64,000 bases of DNA, taken from positions 124,001 through 188,000 of the forward strand of contig LGFI01000001.1 in NCBI GenBank assembly GCA_001508155.1, read 5' to 3'. The stretch's first letter is position 1; each line of letters opens with the position of its first letter. The notes beneath the pieces were generated by a model. The model saw only the letters and a program-made list of their open reading frames with translations. It did no database searches and was not told where the DNA came from. Both the position numbers and the translations under genes were made by a program. Shown in pieces: positions 15,638 to 24,739 of this stretch. The stretch comes from Acetothermia bacterium 64_32. Lineage in GTDB: Bacteria > Bipolaricaulota > Bipolaricaulia > Bipolaricaulales > Bipolaricaulaceae.

Positions 15638-17577
15638 CGGGTCTCCCCCATCGGGTTCGAGGCACCGCTTCGAGGCTCTATTTTCAACACCCGCACGCCC
15701 CAGGGACCAAGCGGGAGCCGGAACTTACTTCCCTGGATCTCAAGCTCGTCCCCGCTTTCGATATCCACCACGCGATGGAGCACCTTTTGTGAGCACACGT
15801 CTTCTTCCAGGGGGATATCGGAGTGGTTGATGGCGACAAGGAGCTTTTCCCCTTTCGCGTTTTCCAGGAGGTTCAGGCTCAATTCAGGGTGCCGGGTCTC
15901 GAAGGCGGGCCTTATGCCGGCCTCGGCCCGCAACGCCCGGTACAGGCGATGGACCGGCGACAGGCGTCGGGGGCTACTTTCATGCCCCAGCGACCATTCT
16001 AGGGAGCGAGGACAGAAGAACGCCTTCCCTCGGCCTACGGGGTGGACGGTGAGGGCGGGGTTTTCATCCTCGTCCACGGCCAAGACCCGGGCCTTCGTCG
16101 GGGAAACGGGCAGAGGGGGGGCATCGGAAGCGGGCAGGACGATCTCTTCCCCGGCCTCAAGGTCGCCGAACCCTTCCACCAGGCGCAGCTTCCCCGTCCT
16201 GCCCTGTGGCGGGGTGAAACCCCCCAGCTTTCGGCCCGAGCGCACGCCGAAGAGCTCCTCCAGGTTGGACACAGCTCCGCCGAACCCGGCCCACAGTACC
16301 CCTCCCGCCTCCACCCACGCCTTCAGGTCGCGCCAGGTAGGGGCGAGAAGATCCCCATATGGGACCAAGAGCAGCCGGACTCCCTCGGGGGGCAGCGCGG
16401 GCTCGCGCACGAAAAAGACATCGAAGCCGGCCCCCCGCGCAAGGGAATAGGCCCTGAGCAGGGCCTTGAGGAGGCGAGGGCGGTCCACACCCCTGAAGGG
16501 GTAGTTGACGTAAAAGGCGCTCGGCACCAGGATGGCGGCCTGGGGCGGGCTAGGTGACCACCTGGTAGCACCCACCTCCTCCATTAGGCGGGCGAAACGA
16601 CGCATTTCCTCGGCGGCCGGCTTCCGGCTTCCGTCGGCCCGGGTGATGCCGAAGAAAAGCTCGAATGGATGATGGGTATAAGGGGGGAGATCGAAGGTGG
16701 GGAAGTCGGACCAGCACCAGGCCAGGGCCCCGGCTGCCCCGGCCGCCCAGGTGGAAAAGAGCACGATCCTCACGTAGTCGGCTTGGGCATCCTCAGACCA
16801 AAGCCCCGTGCTCATCCCGAACTCCTCCACCAGGACCGGAAGGCCGATGTCGCAAAGGCGGACCGTGGCCGCGGGGGCATGGCTCAAAACGAAGGGGTCG
16901 GGGTCGAAGTGGTAATGATGGAGGCTGACGAAGTCCATCGCATCCCTGAGATCCTCGATTCCCCCCAATGCCCCTTCGGGATAACCGGGGCTGTTCCCCT
17001 TCAGGTCGTCTGCCCCGTCGCCCGGCCCGATGGGGCGGCGGGGGTCCTGAGCGCGAATGGCTTTATACAAATCCCGCATCCACCCAAACAAAACATGGGT
17101 CTCGCGCTTCCCGGTGTGGTTGGTGATCTCGTTGGAAAGTATCCACCCCAGGATCGCCTGCTCGTCCCGGTAGCGGGAGACGATCCCCGAAACGAACCTT
17201 CGGGAGCGGGCCAATACCTCCGGGTCGGTGTAGAAGTCGCGCCCCTTCTCCCAGGGGATGGGGAAGTTCATCCCCGACATGTGGCCGACGAAGAAGCTGG
17301 GAAGGACGTATAGCCCATGCTCCCGGCATAAGGACAGGAAGGCGTCGAGCCTCTCCAAGGCCTCGGCCTTGAGGTTTCCCTCGGAGTCGGCGAAATCAGC
17401 CGTGCGCAGAAAGAAGCGAACGGTGTTCAGACCAAGGGCGCGCATCTCCCGCAGGTCCTGGGCGATCCCCTCGGGGTCCCAGCGGGTCCACATCTCCACC
17501 GCCGTGTGCCGGGGCCAGTAGTTCACCCCCACCGGGTAGACAGGTCGGCCGTGAAGGTTTTCTAAGGCTTTCCGCAT
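15634..17577 (-). CDS. GH5/GH42-like glycoside hydrolase (clan GH-A) with glutamine-amidotransferase-like domain
   Basis: A 647-residue protein without a signal peptide, so probably cytoplasmic. Residues 1-330 form a GH-A barrel: the acid/base Glu is in WILSNEITNH and the nucleophile Glu in LPVLVEEFGMS. A beta-galactosidase-trimerisation-like region follows (about 350-520, PSAFYVNYPFRG..VRLLLVPYGDLLAPTWRDLKAWVEAGG), then a C-terminal beta-sandwich. Endo-mannanase or exo-beta-glycosidase activity are both possible. The two GH130-like proteins around it favour a beta-mannoside substrate. Confidence 0.8.
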   Translation of the reverse strand: MRKALENLHGRPVYPVGVNYWPRHTAVEMWTRWDPEGIAQDLREMRALGLNTVRFFLRTADFADSEGNLKAEALERLDAFLSLCREHGLYVLPSFFVGHMSGMNFPIPWEKGRDFYTDPEVLARSRRFVSGIVSRYRDEQAILGWILSNEITNHTGKRETHVLFGWMRDLYKAIRAQDPRRPIGPGDGADDLKGNSPGYPEGALGGIEDLRDAMDFVSLHHYHFDPDPFVLSHAPAATVRLCDIGLPVLVEEFGMSTGLWSEDAQADYVRIVLFSTWAAGAAGALAWCWSDFPTFDLPPYTHHPFELFFGITRADGSRKPAAEEMRRFARLMEEVGATRWSPSPPQAAILVPSAFYVNYPFRGVDRPRLLKALLRAYSLARGAGFDVFFVREPALPPEGVRLLLVPYGDLLAPTWRDLKAWVEAGGVLWAGFGGAVSNLEELFGVRSGRKLGGFTPPQGRTGKLRLVEGFGDLEAGEEIVLPASDAPPLPVSPTKARVLAVDEDENPALTVHPVGRGKAFFCPRSLEWSLGHESSPRRLSPVHRLYRALRAEAGIRPAFETRHPELSLNLLENAKGEKLLVAINHSDIPLEEDVCSQKVLHRVVDIESGDELEIQGSKFRLPLGPWGVRVLKIEPRSGASNPMGETR

Positions 17578-17598
17578 AGGATCCCCTAGCGATACCGG

Positions 17599-18786
17599 TC
17601 AAACTCGCCGCAGCAAAGCTAGGACATCGCCCAGCTTGGCAGTAAACACCCCGATGGAGTAATCCGAGACCCCGCCTATCCAGATGAGGTGGTCTTGGTA
17701 TAGGATCAGGCCGTCGCCGAAGATCACAAGCGGCCGGTCTCCGTATTCCTCCGCCAGCCCCTTTGGGGCAAGGAGGTAATCGGAGACGGCAAGGAGTTTC
17801 CCTTCCCCATCCACCAGGGCCAGGCCATCCCGATAGGATAGGTCCTCTTTGAGCACGCCGTGCCAGCCCACAAGGTACTCGTCCTGGGAGACCCGCACGG
17901 TGTTGGTCGACCAACCCACCTTGTACTCCCAGGGCTCCGGGGCCAGGATTGGCTCCAGGGTGTCCTCGGGGATCGTGAGTTCCTTCAGGTTGGCTTCGGC
18001 CCGCCAGCACATATCGGGGAGGTACCTCTTCGGCGGCTCCAGCTCAAGCAGGCTGAACAGGGGCTCGAGCCGGGCGTCCGGCAGCTCCCAGAAGCTCGGC
18101 CGGGTAAGCATCGTGGCCTTTTCTCCCCGGAGCTGGATGAAGGCGGAGTCCTTGTTGCCGGGGACGAAACCGCCTTCGCTTCCGGCAACCGAGAAGAAAC
18201 CCTTCCTCCGCACCGAGAAATCCTCACCGAGTTCTGCGAAGCCGAGCACAGATTTGTGCACTTCCTTTCCTCTTTCCTCGCGTTTTCCCACTCCGGTATA
18301 GAGGATGTAGAAGCCGTCCGGGGCCTGGCAGACCCTGGGGTCTTCGCAGCCTTTCACCGCCTCCCATACCTTTTCCGGCCACAGCACGATCTTGGTCTTA
18401 ACGGGGGCTTTCACTTTCCCTGAGAGGAGCCCCTCCACCGGCAGTTCGAACACGCCCACGCTGGAGGTGTAGGAGTAATAGTCGAAGATGAGGCGGGGGA
18501 ATATGTAGACCCTTTCCTCTGCCAGCACCGCGCCGGGGTTGAAGGCCGCCAGGGGCCTTTTCCTGGGGTAGTTTTCCACGAGGATGTCCTCGGGCCCGAT
18601 GAGGCATCTCCGGGTGAAGAGGTCGTGGGTCTTGGGGGAGCGCAAGCCCTGGCGTTCCCTGAGCGCCCTTTTCGCCCGCTCCCGAAGCCTGTGCTCTGTT
18701 TCCGTGGTCATAGCCCTCCTTTCCGCCTCACCCCAAACGGCGGGATCGTTTTCATGCCGGATCAGGTCTTCGCTAAAATCCATCAT
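17599..18786 (-). CDS. GH130-like beta-propeller protein
   Basis: About 395 residues. PLAAFNPGAVLAEERVYIFPRL, YTSSVGVFELP and CEDPRVCQAPDGFYILYTGV resemble GH130 blades, but the protein is longer and more diverged than the family member at 13361. It has an N-terminal helical extension and an insertion around the NKDSAFIQLRGEKATML segment. The ATG at 18786 follows AGGAG by nine nt. It lies between the GH5-like gene and a small membrane protein in the operon. It is probably a phosphorylase or hydrolase on beta-linked sugars, with less certainty than its paralogue. Confidence 0.75.
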   Translation of the reverse strand: MMDFSEDLIRHENDPAVWGEAERRAMTTETEHRLRERAKRALRERQGLRSPKTHDLFTRRCLIGPEDILVENYPRKRPLAAFNPGAVLAEERVYIFPRLIFDYYSYTSSVGVFELPVEGLLSGKVKAPVKTKIVLWPEKVWEAVKGCEDPRVCQAPDGFYILYTGVGKREERGKEVHKSVLGFAELGEDFSVRRKGFFSVAGSEGGFVPGNKDSAFIQLRGEKATMLTRPSFWELPDARLEPLFSLLELEPPKRYLPDMCWRAEANLKELTIPEDTLEPILAPEPWEYKVGWSTNTVRVSQDEYLVGWHGVLKEDLSYRDGLALVDGEGKLLAVSDYLLAPKGLAEEYGDRPLVIFGDGLILYQDHLIWIGGVSDYSIGVFTAKLGDVLALLRRV

Positions 18787-19010
18787 TGTTCTCGTCTCCT
18801 GGTGACCCTCCCAGTTCCTCTCCCCGTCGTTCGAGCCTCGCGGCGAACCAGCCAGGCTATCAAGCCCAAGAAAGTTACGGCCCCGCACAAGGCGACGATG
18901 TCAACCACGAATTCCGGTGAGCCAGGCCTCAAAAACGGCAACGGGATGAGGGCTAGCACCAAAACCGCCATCCCCAGCTGAAAGGCCGCTTTTCCTACAT
19001 GAGGCGCCAT
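18783..19010 (-). CDS. Small two-helix membrane protein of unknown function
   Basis: About 75 residues with two hydrophobic segments (roughly 5-27, QLGMAVLVLALIPLPFL, and 33-57, VDIVALCGAVTFLGLIAWLV) and a basic C-terminal tail. GAGGTG lies eight nt upstream of the ATG. The start overlaps the end of the upstream ATPase gene by 16 nt and the stop overlaps the ATG of the next gene, so it is translated as part of the transporter operon. I do not recognise the family. It could be an accessory subunit of the ABC transporter. Confidence 0.6.
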   Translation of the reverse strand: MAPHVGKAAFQLGMAVLVLALIPLPFLRPGSPEFVVDIVALCGAVTFLGLIAWLVRREARTTGRGTGRVTRRREQ

Positions 19011-19984
19011 GGAGGAAGCACCTCTATGAGATGGCAAGCCCCTCGATGTCCCTCCCCGAAATCCCTAAGGGGCGGCTCTTCCCTGCTACACACTCCCTCG
19101 GCGTATGGACAGCGGGGGTGAAACCCACACCCCGAAGGGGGAGCCTCAGCCGAGGGCGGCTCGGCCTCCTTGAGCTGCAACAGCTTCTTCTTCCGAGCGA
19201 TCTCCGGGTCTGGTACAGGTGCCGCGGAAAGCAGCGCTCTAAGGTAGGGATGTAGTGGTCGCTCAAGCACCTCCTTCATCCTGCCCTCTTCTACAATCTT
19301 ACCCAAATACATCACAGCGATCTTGCCCTCTTGCGCTAAGTACCTCGCAGTGGCAAGATCATGGGTTATATAAAGAAATGCTATTTTGAACTCACAATTA
19401 AGCTTAAGCATGAGATCGAGAATGGAAAGGCGAAGTGAGGCGTCGATCATCGAGACGGGTTCATCTGTGACGATGAACCTTGGTTTGGGGATGATCGATC
19501 GGGCGAACACGAGCCGTTGCCGCATTCCCCCTGAGAGGTGATAAGGATATTTGTTTAAAAAATACTTTGGGGGCATGATGCCTACAAACTCTAGGAGCTT
19601 TTCCGCCTCTTCTTTGAGTTTACTCCTAGGGACTCCATAGCGGCGAAGCGGGGCGGCGAGCGTCTGATACACCGTGCGCGCTGGATTGAGGGCGGAGTAG
19701 GAATCCTGGTGCACCATTTGTCCCGTAGGGCGCAACCCCTTTCCGTCCGCGCTCCAGATGTCCTTGCCCCTATATAGCACCCTTCCAGAGGTGGGCCGAA
19801 GCAACCCCAGCGCGATCCTTCCCAGGGTGGTCTTTCCGCAACCGGACTCCCCGACGAGGGCGAAGATCTCCCCCTCTCGAATTACCATGGAAACCCCCGA
19901 CACAGCCCGAGCACCTTTTCTCTTCCTAATCCATCCCCGCTCAAACACCACTTGCACTTCTTCAAGTCGCAATAGTTCCGTCAT
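18995..19984 (-). CDS. OppF/DppF-type ABC transporter ATP-binding protein
   Basis: About 329 residues. Walker A is LVGESGCGKTTLGR, the signature is YHLSGGMRQRLVFARSI, Walker B ends FIVTDEPVSMID and the H-loop is YITHDLATARYL. The C-terminal oligopeptide-transporter domain has the cysteine-rich GCGFHPRCPYAEGVCSREEPPL segment. Walker B ends in TDEP rather than the usual LDEP. The ATG overlaps the stop of the companion ATPase (ATGA). It probably pairs with that ATPase to drive uptake of oligosaccharides or peptides. Confidence 0.93.
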   Translation of the reverse strand: MTELLRLEEVQVVFERGWIRKRKGARAVSGVSMVIREGEIFALVGESGCGKTTLGRIALGLLRPTSGRVLYRGKDIWSADGKGLRPTGQMVHQDSYSALNPARTVYQTLAAPLRRYGVPRSKLKEEAEKLLEFVGIMPPKYFLNKYPYHLSGGMRQRLVFARSIIPKPRFIVTDEPVSMIDASLRLSILDLMLKLNCEFKIAFLYITHDLATARYLAQEGKIAVMYLGKIVEEGRMKEVLERPLHPYLRALLSAAPVPDPEIARKKKLLQLKEAEPPSAEAPPSGCGFHPRCPYAEGVCSREEPPLRDFGEGHRGACHLIEVLPPWRLM

Positions 19985-20958
19985 TTTTCTCCCGTTTTCT
20001 TCCAATGATGACAAGCGACTGAGTGGCCTGCCCCCACCTCTTCCATCCGTGGCTCCTCCTCCCGGCATATCTGGGTGGCCAAAGGGCACCTGGGATGGAA
20101 ACGACACCCTGGTGGGGGGGTTATAAGGCTCGGGGGAAGGCCAGGGATTGGCCTCTTTGAGGAAAGATCCCCCACGATAGAGGGGATGGCGTTGATGAGG
20201 CCGGCTGTATAGGGATGACGTGCTCTGTAAAAGACGTCCTCCGTACTCCCCACCTCGAGGATCTTCGCCGCGTACATCACTGCCACCCTTTCCGCGACCT
20301 TGGCCACGTTGGACACGTCATGGGTAACCATCAGCATCGTGATCCCCAGCTCGTGATGGATCTCCTGCAGCATTTCCATGAGGTAGGCCTGGGAGATGAG
20401 GTCTAGGGCTGTAGTGGGTTCGTCCAGGATAAGCATCTCGGGCTCCAAAAGGAGCGACAGGGCGATGATCACCCTCTGCTTCATCCCCCCGGAGAGCTCA
20501 TGGGGGTAAGAGACAAGTACCCTGTCCGGGTCGAGACTCACAAGCTCCAAAAGGCGCGAAGCTCGCTCTAATATCCGGGCCCGTGATTCCCGCCTATGGG
20601 CAAGCACGGTGTCGATCATGTGCTCGGAGATCCTCATCACTGGGTTCAGCGAGTTCTGGGCGGCCTGGAAGACCATGGCTATCTTCTCCCATCTGATCCT
20701 CCGGAGTTTTTCAGGAGGCAAGGAAAGGATTTCTGTCCCGTCGAAGTAAATCCTGCCCGCCCTTATATAACCATTCTCCGGCATTAGGTTCAAAATGGCT
20801 TGAACGATGGTCGTCTTCCCACAGCCGGACTCCCCAATTAGCCCCATGAAAGTTTCCTTTGGGACATCGAGGGATACGTGATCGACTGACCGCAGGTTGC
20901 CATCCCTTACTTCGAACTCCACTACGAGATCTTGGACAGAAAGGAGCGCTTCACTCAT
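19981..20958 (-). CDS. OppD/DppD-type ABC transporter ATP-binding protein
   Basis: A 325-residue ATPase with Walker A GLIGESGCGKTTIVQ, Q-loop MVFQAAQNSLNPV, signature HELSGGMKQRVIIALSL, Walker B MLILDEPTTALD and H-loop MVTHDVSNVAKV. The C-terminal CRFHPRCPLATQIC region marks the oligopeptide family. It overlaps the permease gene upstream by 8 nt and the second ATPase downstream by 4 nt. Although annotated as peptide-type, this transporter class also imports oligosaccharides in Thermotoga and archaea, which suits the flanking glycoside hydrolases. Confidence 0.94.
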   Translation of the reverse strand: MSEALLSVQDLVVEFEVRDGNLRSVDHVSLDVPKETFMGLIGESGCGKTTIVQAILNLMPENGYIRAGRIYFDGTEILSLPPEKLRRIRWEKIAMVFQAAQNSLNPVMRISEHMIDTVLAHRRESRARILERASRLLELVSLDPDRVLVSYPHELSGGMKQRVIIALSLLLEPEMLILDEPTTALDLISQAYLMEMLQEIHHELGITMLMVTHDVSNVAKVAERVAVMYAAKILEVGSTEDVFYRARHPYTAGLINAIPSIVGDLSSKRPIPGLPPSLITPPPGCRFHPRCPLATQICREEEPRMEEVGAGHSVACHHWKKTGEK

Positions 20959-21787
20959 GGGCCCTCAACCTCGGGTTGAAGATTTCCTCGAGCCCGTGGG
21001 CGAAGAAGTATCCCCCGAGCTGGAGGAGCATGATGGCCAAAAGGGGGGAAAGCACGTAGGAAAGGGCCCGGGGGATATAGATGGCCCCCGTCTGGATCGT
21101 GGCCATGTTGAGCATCATCCCCCAGTTGGTGGCCGAGAAGGGTGCAAGCCCCAAGAACATGATCGCCACCGAGGAAACGATCGCCCCCCGCATCATCGAG
21201 ACGAAGTTGATGGCCGCATAGGGCATCACGTTGGGGAGGATCTCCTTGAAGACGATATGGGCCGTCCCCAGCTTGAGGAGCTGGGCCGCCTGGATGAACT
21301 CCCGCTCCCGGAGCGAAAGCACCTGGGAGCGCACCGCCCGGGCGAGGCCGGCCCACATCCAGAAGGCGAGGATCGAGGCGAAGCTGAACGGGTCCCTTAC
21401 GCGGAAGACGGCGGCGAAGATCATCATCACCGGAAGATGCGGAATCGTGAGCATCACGTTTGTCAGGGTCATCAGCACCTGGTCGACGAACCCCCCTTTG
21501 AGCCCGGAGAGTATCCCCACCGAGACGGCGATGGCGATGGCAAAGAGCGCCGCAAGAAAAGCAACGAAGAGCACATCCCTTGAGCCGTGCACGATCTGGG
21601 CCAGCACATCGCGCCCCAGGTAATCGGTCCCCAGGGGATGGTCCCAAGAAGGCGGCCGGAAGGCCTGCTCGGGATGCTGCTCTTCTTCCAGGGGGACGAC
21701 GAAGGGCCCCACCGTGGCCATGAGGAAGTAGAAAAGGAGGATAAAGGCCCCCACAAGCGCCCGCTTGTTCGAAAGGAAGGTCCGCAT
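20951..21787 (-). CDS. DppC/OppC-type ABC transporter permease
   Basis: About 278 residues with six predicted helices. LGTDYLGRDVLAQIVHGSRDVLFVAF is the signature of DppC-type permeases, and the EAA-loop region is RAVRSQVLSLREREFIQAAQLLKLGT. The ATG shares one base with the stop of the DppB-type gene (TGATG). It forms the second half of the membrane channel. Confidence 0.94.
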   Translation of the reverse strand: MRTFLSNKRALVGAFILLFYFLMATVGPFVVPLEEEQHPEQAFRPPSWDHPLGTDYLGRDVLAQIVHGSRDVLFVAFLAALFAIAIAVSVGILSGLKGGFVDQVLMTLTNVMLTIPHLPVMMIFAAVFRVRDPFSFASILAFWMWAGLARAVRSQVLSLREREFIQAAQLLKLGTAHIVFKEILPNVMPYAAINFVSMMRGAIVSSVAIMFLGLAPFSATNWGMMLNMATIQTGAIYIPRALSYVLSPLLAIMLLQLGGYFFAHGLEEIFNPRLRAHE

Positions 21788-22776
21788 CACCGCTCCAATC
21801 TGACCCGGGGATCCAACCGGGCATATATGAGGTCGGCAAGGAGGTTGGCGATGATCGTGGCCGCGATGGTGAGGAGGAAAAGCCCCTGCATCATCCCGTA
21901 GTCCTTCCTGGTCAGGGCTTGGGAGAAGAACCACCCCATCCCGGGGTAGTTGAAGATAGTCTCGATGAGGATAGAACCCCCGAACATCCCCCCGAATGAG
22001 ATGGCGAGTCCGGTGATCAAGGGGAGGATGGAGTTGCGGGCAAGGTAAGAGACCACGATCCTGCGGTCCTTAAGGCCCCGGGCCTTGGCGGCCATGATAT
22101 AGTCCTCACCCAGCACCGAGACCGCGGACCCCTTCATCGCCAGGGCCCAACCCCCCACCGCCTCCAGGGTAAAGGAAAGGATCGGCAGGGCCGCATGATG
22201 GAGCACGTTCCCGATGAAACGGAGGTTAAAACCCGGGGTGAGCCCCACATCGTAGGCGCCCCTTGTGGGAAACCATTTGAGGTTTATGGCGAAAAAAAGC
22301 AAAAGGAGCATCGCGGTAACGTAATCGGGCGTGGCCGCGGTGAAGGACGCGTAGCCCGTGACCACGGGATCGAGGAAGGAACGCCTCTTCCACGCGATCA
22401 CCGTCCCCAGGACCACCCCCAGGGAAAAGCTCAAAAGGAGGGAGATCGAGACCACGAAGGCGGTCCAGGGAAGGGCCTTGGCGATGATCTCGTTCACGGA
22501 AGCGCGGTAAATCATGGAGTAGCCGAGGTTTCCCCGCAGGAGGCGTTTAACATAAACGGCAAGCCGGTGGATAAGCGGCTCGTTGGGATCGTAGCCGTAC
22601 ATCTGGGCCGCGACCTTGTAGGCGGTCTCGAAATCCAGGCCGCTTGTCTGCACGAGCTCCATGGCCCATTCGTATATCGGGTCGCCGGGGACGTTCTGAA
22701 CGACGATGAAGGTGATAAAAGCCGCCACCGCGATGGTGAGGAGAGCAACCCCCGTCCTTTTGATCAGTATCTTCAT
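21787..22776 (-). CDS. DppB/OppB-type ABC transporter permease
   Basis: About 329 residues, N-terminal helix TGVALLTIAVAAFITFIVVQNVPGDP (the DppB hallmark), an EAA-like loop around LGEDYIMAAKARGLKDRRIVVSYLARNSILPLITG, and the C-terminal IETIFNYPGMGWFFSQALTRKDYGMMQG. The ATG at 22776 has no clear ribosome site outside the hairpin immediately upstream, which may reduce expression relative to the binding-protein gene. TTG at 22782 is an alternative start. Confidence 0.93.
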   Translation of the reverse strand: MKILIKRTGVALLTIAVAAFITFIVVQNVPGDPIYEWAMELVQTSGLDFETAYKVAAQMYGYDPNEPLIHRLAVYVKRLLRGNLGYSMIYRASVNEIIAKALPWTAFVVSISLLLSFSLGVVLGTVIAWKRRSFLDPVVTGYASFTAATPDYVTAMLLLLFFAINLKWFPTRGAYDVGLTPGFNLRFIGNVLHHAALPILSFTLEAVGGWALAMKGSAVSVLGEDYIMAAKARGLKDRRIVVSYLARNSILPLITGLAISFGGMFGGSILIETIFNYPGMGWFFSQALTRKDYGMMQGLFLLTIAATIIANLLADLIYARLDPRVRLER

Positions 22777-22784
22777 ATCCAAGC

Positions 22785-22815
22785 AAAGGGGCAGGGCGCC
22801 CTGCCCTGCCCCTTT
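22785..22815 (-). terminator. Strong intercistronic hairpin after the solute-binding-protein gene
   Basis: Perfect 13 bp arms (AAAGGGGCAGGGC at 22785-22797 and GCCCTGCCCCTTT at 22803-22815) around a 5 nt loop. On the minus strand only three T residues follow, so it may act as a partial terminator or as a 3'-end stabiliser of the binding-protein mRNA. It ends eight nt before the permease start. Confidence 0.7.
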
Positions 22816-22840
22816 ATTCCCTTCCTATCCCCGCCCCCCC

Positions 22841-24613
22841 TCATTTAACCGGCTCGATCACGTCCTCGACCATGAAGGTGGTGTAGCAGCGCTCGATCCC
22901 GCCGGGGGCAAGGAGCCAAGCGGGGTCATCGAGGGCGGGCCAACCGGTAACGCGGACCCCTTCCCGGTGGAAGATCATGATCCGCTTCTCCACGAAGGGG
23001 AGGACCAGCAGGTTCTCGTTGTGGATCCAGGCAAGGCTCTTTATCAGCTCGACCTGATTTTCGAGGTCGAAGGTGGCGCCGAGCTCATCGACCAGGGCGG
23101 TGGTGTCCACAGGCTGGCCGTCAGGTCCGAGGATATCGATGGCGGTTATGTCCACGGTCTTGGCGGTATCGCCGTCTTTGTGCAGGGTGCGCCGGAGCTC
23201 TGCCCAGGGATGCGCGAACCCCCAGGAGGTGGCGGTCCACTCCATGCAGAGCTCGAAGTTCCCGGCGCGGATCGAGGTCCAGTAGATGGAGCCGGGCCTC
23301 GTCTCGGGCTCGATGATGATCCCGAACTCCTTGAGCTGGGAGGCGATGTCATCGATGGCGATCACCCAGTCTGAGTAGCCGGCGTGGCAGACAAGGCTGA
23401 ACTTGAGATCGTTGCCCTGGGAGTCCTCCCAGATCCCATCGGGGCCCTTCTTGTAGCCGAGTTCGGTGAGGAGCCGGGCGGCCTTCTCGGGATCATAGGA
23501 GTAGTTGGTGAGGTTGGCCGCCATCCACTCGTCGGTTACGCCCCAGCTTGCCCTCATGGACTCAAGGAGCCCGGTGGCGTAGTCGGTGATGGGAAGGCCG
23601 GCCCAGTAACAGGCCTCGGCCAGCTCCGCCCGGTCGATGGCATAGGCGATCGCCTGGCGGAACTTGAGCTCCCGGAATGGGTTGGGCTCCCCATCGGGAA
23701 GGGTCTCACGCAGGTTGAACGCAAGGCAGAAGCCCCCGAGGTCGGTGGGGGTGGCGAGCCTCATCCCCGGAAGGTTTAAAATAGCCTCGGTGATATCGCG
23801 CCTGGTAGCGGGGTGCCCCGCGTCGAGCTCGCCGCCAAGGAGGTAACCCCAGACCACGTAGTTGTTGGTCCACCTAAGGATTTTAACGCCATCGAAGTCC
23901 ACTTTATCGGCGGCCCAATAGTCGGGGAACTTGAGGAGGAGCATATCGGAGGCGGTGACCTCCTTGAGCATGAAGGGACCGGTGCCGATGGGCTTTTCGG
24001 GCTTGAAGTTGAGAAGCTCCTCGGTAACGGTCTTGTTGGGCTCCTCACTTGAGGGGACGTTCAAGTCCACCCGCTCGGCCCATTTGCCGTAGATGTGGTA
24101 GGGCCAGAGGATCACGTTCTGGGCGATCAGGAGCTTGGCGAAGGGGGTGGGGGACTTCCAGCGGAAGACCACCGTGTAATCATCGGGGATTTCAATAGCC
24201 TCAAGGTAGTTCCAGATGGCCCAGTTCTTTAGGTAGCCGAACACAAAGGTACACCAGACGTCCTTAGCGGTAAAGGGCATCCCATCGTGCCAAACGACGT
24301 TCCTGCGGAGGTGGACCACGAAGGCCTCGGGGGTGTCATCATAGGAGACCCCGAGCCTGGGGATCATCCGGTCGCGGCCCGCGAACACCCCGGAGGGGAT
24401 GGTGTCCCCGGGGCCGGGGAGGTAGACGAAAAGGGGCTCATACACCCACCACCAAGCGCCGCCGACACCTCCGGGGGCGAAGGCGTTTCCGTGGTAGAGG
24501 GGTGGGGGTTCCCAGTCAGCTGCCCCTTGGAAGTAGACCTCACCTGCACTCGCTGCAAACGCCAGAAGTCCAATGAACGCCACTGCCTTAACCACACTAC
24601 GCCACATGGCCAT
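22841..24613 (-). CDS. Family 5 extracellular solute-binding protein of the peptide/oligosaccharide ABC transporter
   Basis: About 590 residues, beginning with a signal peptide (AVAFIGLLAFAASAGEVYFQ). The SBP_bac_5 fold is seen in VVHLRRNVVWHDGMPFTAKDVWCTFVFGYL, KPIGTGPFMLKEV and ELKFRQAIAYAIDRAELAEACY. AAGGAGGT precedes the ATG. Promoter and LacI-type operator lie directly upstream. The many Trp and Tyr residues (for example GGAWWWVYEPLF) would suit a sugar-binding site. In Thermotoga comparable proteins bind mannan and glucan oligosaccharides. The ligand is inferred from the adjoining glycosidases. Confidence 0.88.
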   Translation of the reverse strand: MAMWRSVVKAVAFIGLLAFAASAGEVYFQGAADWEPPPLYHGNAFAPGGVGGAWWWVYEPLFVYLPGPGDTIPSGVFAGRDRMIPRLGVSYDDTPEAFVVHLRRNVVWHDGMPFTAKDVWCTFVFGYLKNWAIWNYLEAIEIPDDYTVVFRWKSPTPFAKLLIAQNVILWPYHIYGKWAERVDLNVPSSEEPNKTVTEELLNFKPEKPIGTGPFMLKEVTASDMLLLKFPDYWAADKVDFDGVKILRWTNNYVVWGYLLGGELDAGHPATRRDITEAILNLPGMRLATPTDLGGFCLAFNLRETLPDGEPNPFRELKFRQAIAYAIDRAELAEACYWAGLPITDYATGLLESMRASWGVTDEWMAANLTNYSYDPEKAARLLTELGYKKGPDGIWEDSQGNDLKFSLVCHAGYSDWVIAIDDIASQLKEFGIIIEPETRPGSIYWTSIRAGNFELCMEWTATSWGFAHPWAELRRTLHKDGDTAKTVDITAIDILGPDGQPVDTTALVDELGATFDLENQVELIKSLAWIHNENLLVLPFVEKRIMIFHREGVRVTGWPALDDPAWLLAPGGIERCYTTFMVEDVIEPVK

Positions 24614-24679
24614 CAACCTCCTTCTTTGAGATCTACACAGCTGGAGCTCTAAAGCTTGGTACCCCTCTCACCCCCTTTG

Positions 24680-24735
24680 GCAACCGGTTGCGCAACTTTC
24701 TGTGCAGTTTAACTCCACTTATCGTTTGCTGTCAA
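24680..24735 (-). promoter_or_regulatory. Promoter with double palindromic LacI-type operator
   Basis: On the minus strand TTGACA (24730-24735) and TAAACT (24706-24711) are 18 bp apart. Just downstream two overlapping palindromes occur: GCAACCGGTTGC (24680-24691, perfect) and GTTGCGCAAC (24687-24696, perfect). A central CG flanked by GCAA/TTGC is typical of LacI/GalR operators. The LacI gene ends 4 nt upstream of the -35 box. Confidence 0.8.
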
Positions 24736-24739
24736 GTCT

